NCBI GenBank assembly: GCA_023052935.1 | Contig: CM041295.1 | Location: 166,365,366 to 166,429,365, forward strand | Direction of reading: 5' to 3' | DNA length: 64,000 nucleotides | From: Piezodorus guildinii | Taxonomy: Eukaryota; Arthropoda; Insecta; Hemiptera; Pentatomidae | Shown here: in pieces, positions 41,764-53,457 of the stretch | Position numbering within the stretch: position 1 is the stretch's first letter | Layout of the letters: the number at the start of each line of letters is the position of its first letter | The notes under the pieces: generated by a model | What the model was told of the DNA's origin: nothing | The model's input: only the letters and a program-made list of their open reading frames with translations | The model's database searches: none | Position numbers and translations under genes: made by a program

Positions 41764-44435
41764 TTAAAGTAGGTCTCGAGGCCATCGTATTTTCAATCGC
41801 CTCGGAGGGTTGTCAGGAATAGATGGGAATGGTAAGTTGCGTACAAGAGGATTCGTGTGGGTTGGGAGTTTGGAATGAAAAGAGGCGTATCTGTTTCGGG
41901 CTAGTTCTGCGACAAATGGGATATTTAGGTCATTATGGATGATTTTATTCGTAACGAAATAAGGAGCATATAGGATTTTGGATTGTAAGGATTGAATACG
42001 AGAGGAATTAGATAGTTTAGTAGAGCCCCAAAGCTCGATTCCATATGTCCAGATGGGTCTGATGATGGTAACATAAATGAGCTTTTTGTAATAAATTGGA
42101 AGTTTTGAACGTTTGTCCAGTAAGTGTTGTAGTAATCGGTATCTACGGGCAGTTTCTTGTCGTTTACGTCGCGTATGGGGATTCCATGTAAGACGTTTGT
42201 CAAGATGGAGTGCTAGGTAACGGATTTGTTCAACAGGTATGAGTGGGGTATTATTAAAGGATACAGTGGGGCAGGAAGTCATCGGTTTGCGACGAAAGGT
42301 AAAGGTAATTCGGTGGGATTTGTTAGGATTTATTTTAATCCTCCAGTTCTGACTCCATTCCTCAATGGCTGTGATGTGAGACTGAAGGGTTCGGGATGCA
42401 GCGGATGGATCATTATGTACAGATAACACACAAGTGTCATCCGCATAAGTTGTGAGGACAGTGGATGGATGGAGTGGAATATCAGCTGTATATACCGTAT
42501 AAAGGATGGGACTTAAGATACAACTCTGAGGTACACCTGCAGGCTGAGAAAATATGGAAGAGTAGGAAAGGTTATGATTTACTTTGAAGGTTCTATTAGT
42601 GAGGTAGGAACGGATTATTAAGTAGTATGTTGCGGGATGGAATTGACGAAGCTTATATAGGAGTCCTGAGTGCCAGACTCGGTCGAATGCTTGTTCAACG
42701 TCGAGAAAAGCACCCGTGCAGTATATTCCACGCTCCAATGTGGAGGATATAACATCCACCACACGGTGGCATTATTGAATTGTAGAGTGGGATGTCCGAA
42801 ATCCAAACTGGTGGTTAGGAATTATGTGGTTCATTTCTAGGATCGGGTAAAGGCGTTTCAAAATGAGTTTTTCTAGAAACTTGCCCATGATGGGCAAAAG
42901 GGAAATCGGACGGTATGAGGATGGATGTTCAGAAGGCTTTTGAGGTTTTGGGATCATTTTGATTATTGACAGTTTCCAAGGTTCAGGGAAATAGGTGGTT
43001 CGGAGCGTAGCATTGAATATGTAAGTGAGGTAGAGGATTGCTTTTCGAGGTAAGCGTTTCAGGGTGTAGGATGTGATGAGATCATGACCAGGAGCTTTTT
43101 TAATACGTAATTGGTGGATAATGTTAATTATTTGAGGAGGATGAAAGGCTTTAGGAGGAGGGGACATTTGGAGTGGAATAGCTAGTTCTGCTTCAATATG
43201 GTCAATATGGGTTGGATTGAGGATTTCAGGATGTGGATTAAAAATTTTGTAAAGATGTTCACCAAATATTTGAGTTTTTTTTTCATCTGATCGAGACCAG
43301 GTAGAAGATTCCATAAGGAGTGGGTGATTAAAGGTTTTAAACTTGAGCAGATTTTTGGTAATTGTTCATAAAGATTTGTCAGTAGGTCTTAGGTTTTCTG
43401 TGAAGATCTAAAAAAATTGTATTTTGAATTTTTTAATTTCTGTTTTGAGTTTTGAGTATAGTATGCTTTGTCGGACGGGTATCTGGACCTATGCCACTTA
43501 GCCCTTGCTCGCCGTTTCTCTGCTAATAATTTTCGGATGTGATGTCGTAAGTTAGTGTCGCGGGAATAATTATTTTTGGGATGAGATGAGTTTTTGTTAA
43601 GTGCAATACCTATTGTTCTTGTTAGTTTTTCGATTGCAGAGTTAATTTGTTGTTCTGTTTTTAGTGGAATCTTTAAGTCGAGTTCGTTTTCTAGATCAGA
43701 GCGAAAGTTGTCCCAGTCAACATGTTCTGTAATTAATGAAGGAGAGAAGGATTTAAGAATAGGGCTTGAGTGCAGGAGAAGCAGAACTGGGCTATGGTCT
43801 GAGGAGAGGTCTTCTAAGGATGTTATTGTAGATTGAAAGGTGGGATTTTGGGATGTGACGAATATGTCAAGAATATCATGGCGCTTTTTAATAGAAGTAG
43901 GCGAGTATGTAGGATCTTTGGGTGATAAGACGGAATAGCTGTTGGAAGTGGTGATTTGGGAGAGAATCCTGCCACGAGTGTTGGATGTTCGGCACCCCCA
44001 CCGTTGATCTTTGGCGTTGTAATCTCCCCAGCAATGAAGCGCTTACCAAAGGACTGTAATAAGGAATCAAGTTGATTAGAGGAGAGGGAATTGCCAGGAG
44101 GGCAATATACAGCTGAGATGGTTATATTAAATGGACGGCAGGATAAGGTAATAGAAGTAGATTGGATAGCGTCAGTTGGAGTAGAAGGAATCAGGCAGTG
44201 AGTTAAGGAATTGTGAATAAGGATACAAGAGCCAGCGTGGGATGTTTTGTCAGGATGATCTGATCTGTAAGTTATGTAGTCACGTATGTAAAAGTGTCAA
44301 TGAGGAGCGAAATGGGTTTCAGTGATGAGGGCAATGTCTAAACTATTGTCGTGAATAAATAAGTCAAGCTCGTCCCGGTGGTTAGTCAGTCCGTTAGCGT
44401 TCCATAATAGAATAGCCAGGGTCTTCTTACTCATC
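41764..44435 (-). pseudogene. Jockey ORF2: endonuclease plus reverse transcriptase
   Basis: Starts at ATG 44435 with MSKKTLAILLWNANGLTNHR, the Jockey endonuclease N-terminus, then DIALITETHFAP. An in-frame stop follows, then ISAVYCPPGNSL and GGDYNAKDQRWG. After frameshifts the RT is open from 43314: KAPGHDLITSYTLKRLPRKA, SYRPISLLPIMGKFLEKLIL, HQFGFRTSHSTIQ. One TAA at 42772-42774 interrupts it, and the same frame resumes: VEQAFDRVWHSGLLYKLRQF, PQSCILSPILYTVY (the usual QGS is QSC), YADDTCVLS (intact box), and the terminal PPRRLKIRWPRDLL with a stop at 41764. Few lesions remain in the RT. Confidence 0.92.
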
Positions 44436-45412
44436 TTGGGATAGTGAAGGGAATTGCAAAAAGGAGTCTTGTAAGGAGAGTAATAAGCGGATTAATGGTG
44501 TTTTGGAGATCCTGAAGGAAAGATGAAAGGATAAGAGTAATGTCAGATGGATGTTGGTAGGAATGGGAGTAGAAGGGTGTCTCTTCAGGAAGAGGGTTCA
44601 TCTGCCTGGGTAAAGGTTGAACCCTCCTTTGAAATTGTTGTTTAGGTTCTACATTTACAGGATTTTCTAGTGAGTGGCTATCCTGAACTGTTGATATGGA
44701 TGAAGGTGGAGCCTTGGGGGTAGTCTGAGGGTTAAGTGGTGGTAACTTTACCCTTAAGGATGCGTTTTTGGGTCATTATTGGGTAATTTGATTTGAGGAT
44801 GGGGGTTTTGAGGTTGAGGATGAGGTCTTTGAGGTATATTGTGGATGACCATAGGAAGACTGGGACGGATGATGGGATGAGGCTGTGATGAGGAGGTCTG
44901 AGGCGATTGAGGTTGGAGTGCATGTTTAGTGGCCACGTGAGAATAGAACGTAGGCTTGGATTTTGAGCTCGATGGTCGTTGCTTCTCTTCGGACCCTGTT
45001 GGAAGCTGCATCACCGGTGTGCTCTTGATAGACAACCCGTGTATTTCATTTGCTGGCACTGCGTTCCTTTGGGTTAGAGCGGCTGCATGTAAACTTTTTT
45101 GCCTCAGCATGGTTTTATAAACAATGCATCCTCTATAGCTTGCTGGATGTGCTTCACTACACAAAACACATTTTGCAGGGGTGTCCCTTGGTTTCTGACA
45201 GGCTACAGAAGAGTGAGACTCTGCGCATTTTACACATCTAGTAGGATGGTGGCAATAACTTTTTGTATGCCCAAGATTTTGGCAGTTTGTACATTGTACA
45301 ACTTCTGCTCTTAGCCTAGGCTCCTCAAATCTGATGCATGAATATAATAATCTATTGCCTGGAAAATTTCGTGATTATTAGGTGCTGGCTCTAGGTCGCG
45401 ATTTCGTTTAAA
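44432..45412 (-). pseudogene. Jockey ORF1 C-terminal half
   Basis: The minus strand reads the end of the PRE/C2HC domain (DLEPAPNNHEIF, then RFEEPRL in a shifted frame). Zinc knuckles follow: VQCTNCQNLGHTKSYCHHPT, RCVKCAESHSSVACQKPRD and CVLCSEAHPASYRGC. Then comes a Pro/Gln-rich low-complexity region (PQSPQTSSSQPHPIIRPSLP) and a hydrophobic end NTINPLITLLTRLLFAIPFT. The TGA stop overlaps the ORF2 start in ATGA, which would allow termination-reinitiation. There are frameshifts near 45.3 and 44.75 kb. Confidence 0.85.
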
Positions 45413-46680
45413 CTAGCTAAATCAATGTAAAATTTAATGGGCTTTAACACCATGTAGGTGTCATTCTGATTGGAATAGTAGATTTTATAAAATTAATCAT
45501 TTCCTCTTATTAGCATTGTTAGGAGGAAAGAGCAAAACTGTTTTTTAGGTATTTTTTTTCCGAACATAAGAATAGTAATATAGATGTATAATATACCGTT
45601 ATAAAGCTCAATATTTTAGAAATAATATTACTTATATACAAAGCTGTAAAACGTTATGAAGAAAAATAAAAAAGGTATAAACTTAAGTGATTATTGAAGA
45701 TAATAACTTCTATTGTTATATTAATTAATCTGAAACAAATGTTTCCAACTAAACTGAATATAATTCTTTAAATCTTTTTCTATTCTATCTTTATTTAATA
45801 ATTCATAAAATGATGTTACCAACTGTCGTAAGTAAAAGTCGTGTGTTGAGCGCACCAGATTTGCACTGTTTTAATAGAATAATGGGATTTCGTCAAGGAG
45901 ATAGTAAAAATTTCGATTCCCTGACAAACCTAAATATGAGAAGAAAAGACATTCCTGATCTAACCAAATGGGTAAAAAAAATAGTATGAAATAGATATAG
46001 AGATTAAAAAAAGAAGCATATAACTTGTTTAAAAAAAATAAAAGTAATTTATTTACACGTAGTTAATAATATAACTATATTTCCTACAATCACAACTAAC
46101 TAACTAAGTATTTTTATAAAAGTTAAAAACGAACTTTTTATTATTTTTTTTTTTTAATACATTTTTGATAGGGCTTTGGCTAGGCGCCATTAGCCAAAAA
46201 CGAACTTCATAATTACATATATACTTCTTATTATACTATAAATTAAAAAAAAACTGCCGTTATGACATTGATATTATTAAGTTTTTTAATCCAGTGTACT
46301 CTGTAAAGATCGAAAACAAAAAACATGGTCCTTCATAGGCAATGTATAATGGTAAGCATCTTATATATATCAACATCAATTTAGATCTTTTGAATATACA
46401 CATTCGTTAGGAAGAATACAAATCGAATAAAAACTGTAATGCACCTATAAAATGACTGTTATTTTAATTTAAAATTTACAATCAAAGACAGAGCCCGAGT
46501 ATCATGGCTGCAACTGATGTTATACTTTGTATTCGATCTCCCCATATTATCAATCCGTAGTGGTATTTGCTAACGGATTACAATAAAAACTGATAAACAT
46601 TAACTCTATAAGTGTGTGAACATTTTACGCAATTCTGGGGTTAGGTGAGTCTCTTATATACTGACTATTTCTAGTGAAAC
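45413..46680. other. AT-rich sequence with one dispersed-repeat copy
   Basis: No gene seen. Near 45810-45880 the plus strand reads GTCGTAAGTAAAAGTCGTGT then GTTGAGCGCACCAGATTTGC, the reverse of the motif at 17452 and 56238, so a copy of that family lies here in reverse orientation. Around 46160-46190 a GGGCTTTGGCTAGGCGCCAT string is locally GC-rich. Confidence 0.45.
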
Positions 46681-46689
46681 AGTGTGAGC

Positions 46690-46872
46690 TAACCTAAAGT
46701 GTCGGGCCCGTGGAACAGCAGCCAGCTACGTGCCCGCTCTTATACTGATGAGGCTATTAGGCTCTAAAACCATCGCATAGCCGCATCGTTCTTAGCTCAG
46801 CCAGCTGAGATGCTGCACGCCAGTAACGTCGTTTGACTGAGCACGAGTTCAACTTCGACTCTTGCCATTTAT
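46690..46872 (+). repeat. tRNA-related SINE candidate
   Basis: The block TTAGCTCAGCCAGCTGAGAT (A-box-like, near 46795) followed by GAGTTCAACTTCGACTCTTG (B-box-like, near 46845) has tRNA spacing. It sits in a GC-rich island that ends in a T-rich stretch (TATTATTTATTTATTTTT). It does not fold as a clean tRNA (weak acceptor, imperfect T arm), so a tRNA-derived SINE or decayed tRNA pseudogene is likelier than a functional tRNA. Confidence 0.45.
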
Positions 46873-47129
46873 ATTATTTATTTATTTTTTTCTTCCTAGA
46901 AATGATTTATTTTAATTTACTTTATTTTTTGTGCATAGTTATACATATTTAGACAGTGGATTTAATAAATATTTATTTTTTTATATAAACATTATTAGTT
47001 ATTTTATTTTATTTTTTTTCTATCATGACAAAATTTCTGCAAAATGTCCTCTGGCACAATTTCATGCATGGGAACTGATGAAGATACTATCTTCTCTTAA
47101 TTATTATAGGTGGAATAGTCAGGAATTAG

Positions 47130-48000
47130 TCATTTGAGTTATAATTTAAGGAGACGGAAGATGTTAGCATACGAGGGAGAGATTATCTCTTTGTCAGTTT
47201 TATGATTTACGGGTACTCGATCTTTTTCCATATGGATATATATAGCTTCGGAGAGGAGTCGCTTTTTGTAGTTAGGTACGGTGGCTAGGATTTCAGGATT
47301 GTCAAAATCAAAATGATGGTCAAGGGATATAGCGTGTTCGGATAATTTTGAGGAAAATGGGTTACGGGTAGATATTGTGTATTGGTGCTGATAAATTCTT
47401 TTTTTGAGATAGTTTTTGGTCTCGCCTATGTAACATGAATTGCAATTTGGGGAAGAGCAGGGAATACGATAAACTAAATTTGATTTTTGTAGGAAAGGGA
47501 TGGGATCTTTTAGTTTTGAATATAGATTCTTTAATTTGTTACCATGTTTTAAAACTAAGCGGAGATGGGGAAAGCTAGAGGAAAAGACTTTTTTAATTTT
47601 TTGAGATAGAGATGGGATGTATGGAATGGATCTGTACTGGAGAACTATGGGGAGTTGTGGAGAGTGTGTGGGGATGGAGTGAGGGTTTGAAGAAGTTTTA
47701 ATGAGGTTTTTGATTAATTGGTCAGGAAAATTATTAGATTTTAGGATTTTTTCTAGTCGGGTTAAATTATCTTGGTGAAATTTTGTATCGGAAAGTGTTA
47801 AGGAACGGTGTATGAGGTTTTTGGCTACACTGATTTTCTGGTAATGTGGGTGTAAGGAAAAATAATTAAGGAGACGGCTAGAATAAGTAGGTTTGGTGTA
47901 CCAAATTGTGGATAGTGAATTATCGGAATTTTTATGATAAGGAGGTCGAGGAACGGAAGTGAGTTATTGTTTTCTATTTCAATAGTAAATTGAGTGAGTC
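47130..48000 (-). repeat. Inverted copy of the PLE 3' part
   Basis: Reverse complement of about 49510-50385 with few differences: both contain AGCTATATATATCCATATGG and ACCAAACCTACTTGTTCT-type sequence in opposite orientation. It contains the end of the RT and the endonuclease on the minus strand, but no start. Confidence 0.9.
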
Positions 48001-50375
48001 TCTCATTTTCCTTCTAAAATGCCGCTCTCATTCTTTATTCCCCCATTTGATTTCCAACAATTTTAACCACTTCAATGTTAACAAAAAATTTCTCTCAAAA
48101 CTTGAAACCATCCAATTCCGCCTTAAAAAAATCACTCCTTAACCTACATATCAAAGAAACGATTTTCTTCATTCAATCAGTAAAAAAGAAAATTAATTAT
48201 TTATTTAACTCACTCCATTCCCTTCTCTCTACTGACGATATTTCCTTACTAAACTCGTGCATTAATAATATCTATATATCTCATAAATCAAAGAAAAAAT
48301 GTATATTAGCAAATAAATTTAAACAGCTTAAAGAAAACTTTAACGCGAATAAGATATATCCTTCCGGGGATCCTGATTGGATTCATAATATCACCTCCGT
48401 TAAACTCCCCCAACATGTCAACAATATTCTCAGTTTAGATCCAAATTTCAATATCCCTTTTACCAATTCAAAAAAAAAACTTATACCATCTCTTATAACC
48501 GACCTTGAATTCATCCATCAGGACACTCTTTTGATTCCTGACGAAGAAAAACGAATGAATTTCCCGTACCCGGACCACTAATATTATTACCAATTACTTG
48601 CAAAAACCTCCGTCTAACCCTTCTCCATTTTCACCTCAATTTACTAAGGACCTATCCTCTACCCGATCCTTTCTCAAAACCAATAACCATATAGTAGTCA
48701 CCCGTGCAGATAAAGGAAACAAAACCGTTATCATGGACCGGGCAGAATACGAGAATAGGAAAACTAAATTTCCTTCTTTCTGACAAAACCACATACCTTC
48801 CTACCAAACGCGATCCTACATCCTCTCTCACCACTAAATTTAACCAGCATTTAAAATAGCTCCACGAATCCAAACAGATCACTCTCTCTACCTACAAAAA
48901 CCTCATCTCCTATAATTCAGTTGCTCCCCGATGTTATGGCTTACCTAAAATCCATAAACCAGGAAACCCATTACGTCCCATAATTTCAAATATCAACTCA
49001 CCATCCTCAAAACTCAGTTCATTCCTTCTCTCTCCCTTACAAAAACTCAGCCAAAATAACCCATATGACATCCAAAAATCACAGCAACTCCTTGAAGAAC
49101 TGAAATCCCTAACAATTCCTCAAAATTTCATTTTAGCCTCCCTAGATGCTGTAAACCTTTTTACCAACATCCCTACTGACCGTGCTCTTAAAATAATCGA
49201 TGAAAATTGGCTGACCTTAGAGCCGCATACCTCCCTCAACCAATCCTCATACCTTGAATCCCTCTCTCTGTGCTGAAACTCTGGCTACCTATGTTTCCAA
49301 GAGAAATTTTATAAACAAATTTCGGGTTTAGCCATGGGAAACTGTCTTGCTCCTGATCTCTCCACCATCGTCCTCAATCACCTTCTTGACACCGTTATAC
49401 CTAACTTTTCCGCAGATATTTTTTTTCATTAAAAAATATGTTGATGACCTTTTCCTGATCCTCAACCCCAAAGCCATCCCTAATATCTTGACTTCTTTCA
49501 ACTCTTACCATCCTCGACTCCAATTTACCATTGAAATAGAAAACAATAACTCACTTCCGTTCCTCGACCTCCTTATCATAAGAAATTCCGATAATTCACT
49601 ATCCACTATTTGGTACACCAAACCTACTTGTTCTGCCGTCTCCTTAATTATTTTTCCTTACACCCACATTACCAGAAAATCAGTGTAGCCAAAAACCTCA
49701 TACACCGTTCCTTAACACTTTCCGATACAAAATTTCACCAAGATAATTTAACCCGACTAGAAAAAATCCTAAAATCTAATAATTTTCCTGACCAATTAAT
49801 CAAAAACCTCATTAAAACTTCTTCAAACCCTCACTCCATCCCCACCCACTCTCCACAACCCCCCCATAGTTCCCGAGTACAGATCCATTCCATACATCCC
49901 ATCTCTATCTCAAAAAATTAAAAAAGTCTTATCCTCTAGCTTTCCCCATCTCCGCTTAGTTTTAAAACATGGTAACAAATTAAAGAATCTATATTTAAAA
50001 CTAAAAGATCCCATCCCTTTCCTACAAAAATCAAATTTAGTTTATCGTATTCCCTGCTCTTCCCCAAATTGCAATTCATGTTACATAGGCGAGACCAAAA
50101 ACTATCTCAAAAAAAGAATTTATCAGCACCAATACACAATATCTACCCGTAACCCATTTTCCTCAAAATTATCCGAACACGCTATATCCCTTGACCATCA
50201 TTTTGATTTTGACAATCCTGAAGTCCTAGCCACCGTACCTAACTACAAAAAGCGACTCCTCTCCGAAGCTATATATATCCATATGGAAAAAGATCGAGTA
50301 CCCGTAAATCATAAAACTGACAAAGAGATAATCTCTCCCTTGTATGCTAACATCTTCCGTCTCCTTAAATTATAA
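48000..50375 (+). pseudogene. PLE reverse transcriptase with GIY-YIG endonuclease (broken)
   Basis: PLE enzymes nick DNA with a GIY-YIG domain and prime reverse transcription there. In order, in several frames: an N-terminal region (LTKNFSQNLKPSN), the PLE-specific ADKGNKTVIMDRAEY (about 48706-48750), LPKIHKPGNPLRPIISNI (48943), SLDAVNLFTNIPTDRALKII (motif A, 49139), ISGLAMGNCLAPDL (49319), KKYVDDLFLILN (catalytic, 49432) and SLPFLDLLIIRN. Then come a linker with PCSSPNCNSC, the YIG half CYIGETKNYLKKRIYQHQYT (50078) and the C-terminus ISPLYANIFRLLKL, stop at 50373-50375. At least five frameshifts or stops break it. Confidence 0.9.
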
Positions 50376-50799
50376 CTCTATCACTTTATTGTACAAATTG
50401 CTTGTGTAATGTATATTTTATTTATTTACTGTATATTTATATTTTTGTTTATAACACCTCTGGTTCTTGTTTTTGTTATTCATTTATTTTATTTTATTTT
50501 TTATTACATACTTCATGGATTTTATAAATACCTCAGATTCTTGTGTTAATAATTTTCTGTTAAAAATGTTGAGCCTTATTGTACATACGGATATAGTATT
50601 TTGTTTTTTCCATTATATAATTTTGTAAAACTTTTTCAAAACAAAGATAAGCTGTAGTATTTACACTTAGAGGGGAAAACCTTTAGGGGTTTTACATGAA
50701 CCCCTCCCCATACTACCTCTGTTTATGGTTTTCATCAGTTTATGCTTGGACAAAATTTTCATTATCATATTGATATGTATCTCTTTTGTTCTGATGTTT

Positions 50800-50845
50800 G
50801 TAGTCCTGATGATGGCTCACAAGCTTGGGCCGAAACGTTGGCAAA
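50800..50845 (+). ncRNA. Hammerhead-ribozyme-like core in the PLE 3' region
   Basis: CTGATGA (50806-50812), a stem II candidate (GGCTC at 50814-50818 with GGGCC at 50827-50831, including one G-U pair), then GAAAC and GTT (50832-50839). Penelope-like elements are known to carry minimal hammerhead ribozymes in their terminal repeats, and this lies about 60 bases from the element end. A GTT triplet satisfies the NUH rule. Folding and cleavage are untested. Confidence 0.65.
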
Positions 50846-51019
50846 ATTAAAAACTTTCCAAAAAATGACTGATTCCTGACTATTCCACCTATAATAGTTT
50901 CTACAGTCGACTATACATCCTCAATATAATATCTTCTCTGAAATAAGTGAGACTGATTCAAAATATCTTAAAAAGCGAACCCTACACAAAAGGCAAATGA
51001 ACATAATACCTGGATCTCC

Positions 51020-52268
51020 GAGCAAATCACCCCCGCCCCCCCCCCAAAAAAAAGAAAAAGAAAACTGCTAAACCAACAAGTTTTACCGCCTGAATCCGGA
51101 AGTCTACCTTCAACCAGCAAAATTGAAATCTATACATCTCCTCCAGCCATTCCTATCAGTAACAAATATGAAGCATTTAATAACCTTCCTACTGAATCCT
51201 CAGTGAATTATAAATTCAACGAACCAGATCTCGAAGAATTGGGAATCAGCGTGAGGAACATTTCCTTTGTTGCATCCGCGTGAAAAATATCCGTTACAAC
51301 TATTTTTTGTGGATCTTGAGCCTGCCCCGGACAATAAGGACATATTCAATATCAACCGATTGGTATACCCTGTTATCCGCTTTGAGGAGCCGAGAAGGAT
51401 AACAGAAATAGTTCAGGGCACTAACTGCCAAACGTTGGGACACACGAGAGCCTACTGTCACCACCAAGCACGATGTGTCAAATGTACAGGTTTGCACTCA
51501 ACAGATACCTGTCCTAAGCCTCGTGACACTCCAGCAAAATGTGCTTTATGCAGCGAAGAACACCCACCAAATTACAAAGGCTGCATAGTCTAACAAACTA
51601 GACTCAGGCAAAAAGCACTTTACTCAGCCTCAATATCCCAAACCCAGAAAAGTTCTGCTCCAGAAGAAGAAAAACCTGACCCTTCAGAGAGGAGCGTTCC
51701 TATCGTCCGGAGGACTGCAGGAATCAACCCAACTCAACGACCTTCGACCTCCTATAGTTCTTCTTCCAAGACTTACTCAGCAGTAATGTCCCCTCGCTCT
51801 CAGCCGCCTCGACCTTCCTCATCCCAGCCTCAGACATCCTCCCATCCTCAACCACAGATCTCCTAACCTCAGCCTCAGACCTCTCATGTACTTCCCCAGC
51901 CTAAATTTCCAAAAAACAATTCCCCCTCTAAAAATGTATCCTTGAGGGTCGAGGGGTAATGTTATTCCTCCTCAGAACGCTCCCAAAGTTCCAGTTTCAT
52001 TCCTTTCTTCTAACCATTTCGAACCCTCATCAGAAGTACCATTAAATATTCAACCCTCACAACGTTCTCAAAGGAAGATCCAACCCCCTCTTGCCCAAAT
52101 TAATCCTCCATCCTATGACACTACCTACTATCCCTATCCAAGCCAAAATCCATCTGATATTACATCTATCATCTCTTCCTTCCTACTAGATCTCCAGAAT
52201 ACGATAAGACCTCTCATCTCTCACCTTACAAATATCCTGTCACAATTCCCATTTAGTCTCCCACGATG
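51020..52268 (+). pseudogene. Jockey ORF1 (broken)
   Basis: N-terminal fragments are Pro/Lys-rich (51030-51070). The PRE/C2HC domain is readable as LEELGISVRNISFV then LQLFFVDLEPAPDNKDIF. The knuckles follow: GTNCQTLGHTRAYCHHQARC (the first Cys of the first knuckle is Gly here), CTGLHSTDTCPKPRDTPAKC and CALCSEEHPPNYKGC. The open frame 51267-51593 covers these. The Pro/Ser-rich C-terminal region up to about 52268 contains several stops. Confidence 0.82.
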
Positions 52269-53457
52269 AACAATGAACAAAGTCCCTAGCTTACTTCATA
52301 CTTCATCTCGACAATCACATCGACATTGCACTGATTACTGAAGCTCATTTCACCACTCATTCTCACTTTTACATACGTGACTACATTACATACAGATCAG
52401 ATCACCCAGATAACACATCAGACGCTGGCTCATGTATCCTCATTCACAAATTCTTACCTCACTCACTGATTCCCTCCACTCCATCTGACACCGTTCAGTC
52501 AACCTCTATTTCCTTATCGTCCTACCCATTCAATATGACAATCTCAGCTGTATATTGCCCTCCTGTTAATTCCCTCAACCTTAGCGATCTTGAATCCTTA
52601 TTCCAATCCTTAGGTCCTCGCTTTATTGCTGGTGGAGACTACAACGCCAAAGACCAACGATGGGGGGATGCCGAACGTCCAACACTCGTGGCAGGATTCT
52701 TTCCCGTTTCACAACCTCCAATAGCTATTCCATTAAATCACTTCCTAATCCCACATACTGGCCAACATCTCTTAAAAACGTTCTGATATCCTTGACATCT
52801 TCATTACTTCCCAAATCCCATTCGCACAATCTATAATTAAATCCTTAGATGACCTCTCCTCAGATCATAGTCCAGTTCTGCTTCTCATGCCTTCAAATAC
52901 TATTCTTAAACCATCTCCTCCCTCATTGATTAAAGGACACGGTGACTGAACATTTTCGTTATGATTTAGAGAACAAACTCAACTTACGAATTCCGTTAAA
53001 AACTAAACAGAACCTAGACTTCGCCATTGAAGAACTTACAAAATCAATAGAAATAGCCATAAACAACACATCTCACTTTACAAAAAGGAAAGCTCATGAA
53101 ACAAAATTGCCAAGCCATATCCGTCTCTTACTAATAGAAAAACGCAAATCCCAAATCTTTGGCATACACCTATCCAAAACTTTTAATCCTCATCCCGATA
53201 TCATTAACCCTATCCATAATGAACATGTAGAAGCAGAAATAAATGTTCCACTCCTTAGCAGAAATAAATGTATCCTCCTCCTAAAGCCTTTCATCCATCA
53301 GAAATCATCAAAATCCTTAATAAATTACCTCTTAAAAATTCTCCAGGTCACCCAACATCCTTTTCCTTGCTTATATATATAACGCCACTCTCTGTTCTAC
53401 TTATTTTCCTGTACTTGGAAATTTTCCATTATAAAAATGATTCCTAAGCCCAAAAAG
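52262..53457 (+). pseudogene. Jockey ORF2, endonuclease and RT N-terminus (broken)
   Basis: Endonuclease motifs in order: DIALITEAHFTTHSHFYIRD, NTSDAGSCILIHKFL, MTISAVYCPPVNSLNL, FIAGGDYNAKDQRWG (the open frame here is 52535-52786), then SSDHSPVLLL (52855). The region before the RT is open at 52942-53382 (LNLRIPLKTKQNLDFAIEEL, KRKSQIFGIHLSKTFNPHPD). It stops inside RT motif 1 at the junction with the RTE element. Frameshifts lie near 52500, 52785 and 52930. Confidence 0.85.

Larger units (their letters stand above)
41616..45412 (-). mobile_element. Jockey-type LINE, nearly complete except for the ORF1 N-terminus
   Basis: The best-preserved Jockey copy in the window, about 3.8 kb on the minus strand. 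The 3' end (left) is a poly(A)-like tail preceded by the family tail signature GTACAGTTGTAAATATTAAT. It contains all of ORF2 and the C-terminal half of ORF1; the 5' end is truncated near 45412 inside the PRE domain. ORF1 ends and ORF2 begins at an overlapping ATGA (44432-44435). Confidence 0.93.
47092..50898 (+). mobile_element. Penelope-like element with inverted partial copy
   Basis: The plus-strand body (about 48000-50898) encodes a PLE reverse transcriptase and GIY-YIG endonuclease. It is preceded by an inverted copy of its own 3' portion (47092-48000, matching about 49510-50385 plus the terminal segment). Both outer ends carry the same string inverted: TATAGGTGGAATAGTCAGGA on the left and TCCTGACTATTCCACCTATA on the right. 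The left copy lacks about 480 bases of the 3' UTR. Terminal repeats that may be direct or inverted are characteristic of PLEs. ATCTTCTCT occurs outside both ends and may be part of a target duplication. Confidence 0.9.
50990..53457 (+). mobile_element. Jockey-type LINE, 5' part, split by an RTE element
   Basis: Plus strand: ORF1 then the start of ORF2. Coding similarity stops at 53457 inside the RT (SIIKMIPKPKKP-like end), where an unrelated RTE-type LINE begins. The 3' end of a Jockey of this family reappears at about 55650-55843. About 1.3 kb of Jockey RT is missing, so insertion was accompanied or followed by deletion, or two Jockey copies flank the RTE. Confidence 0.85.

Noticed and set aside
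46795..46866. Functional tRNA gene
   Set aside because: Box-like strings are present, but the acceptor and T stems do not pair well and a T-rich SINE-like end follows.
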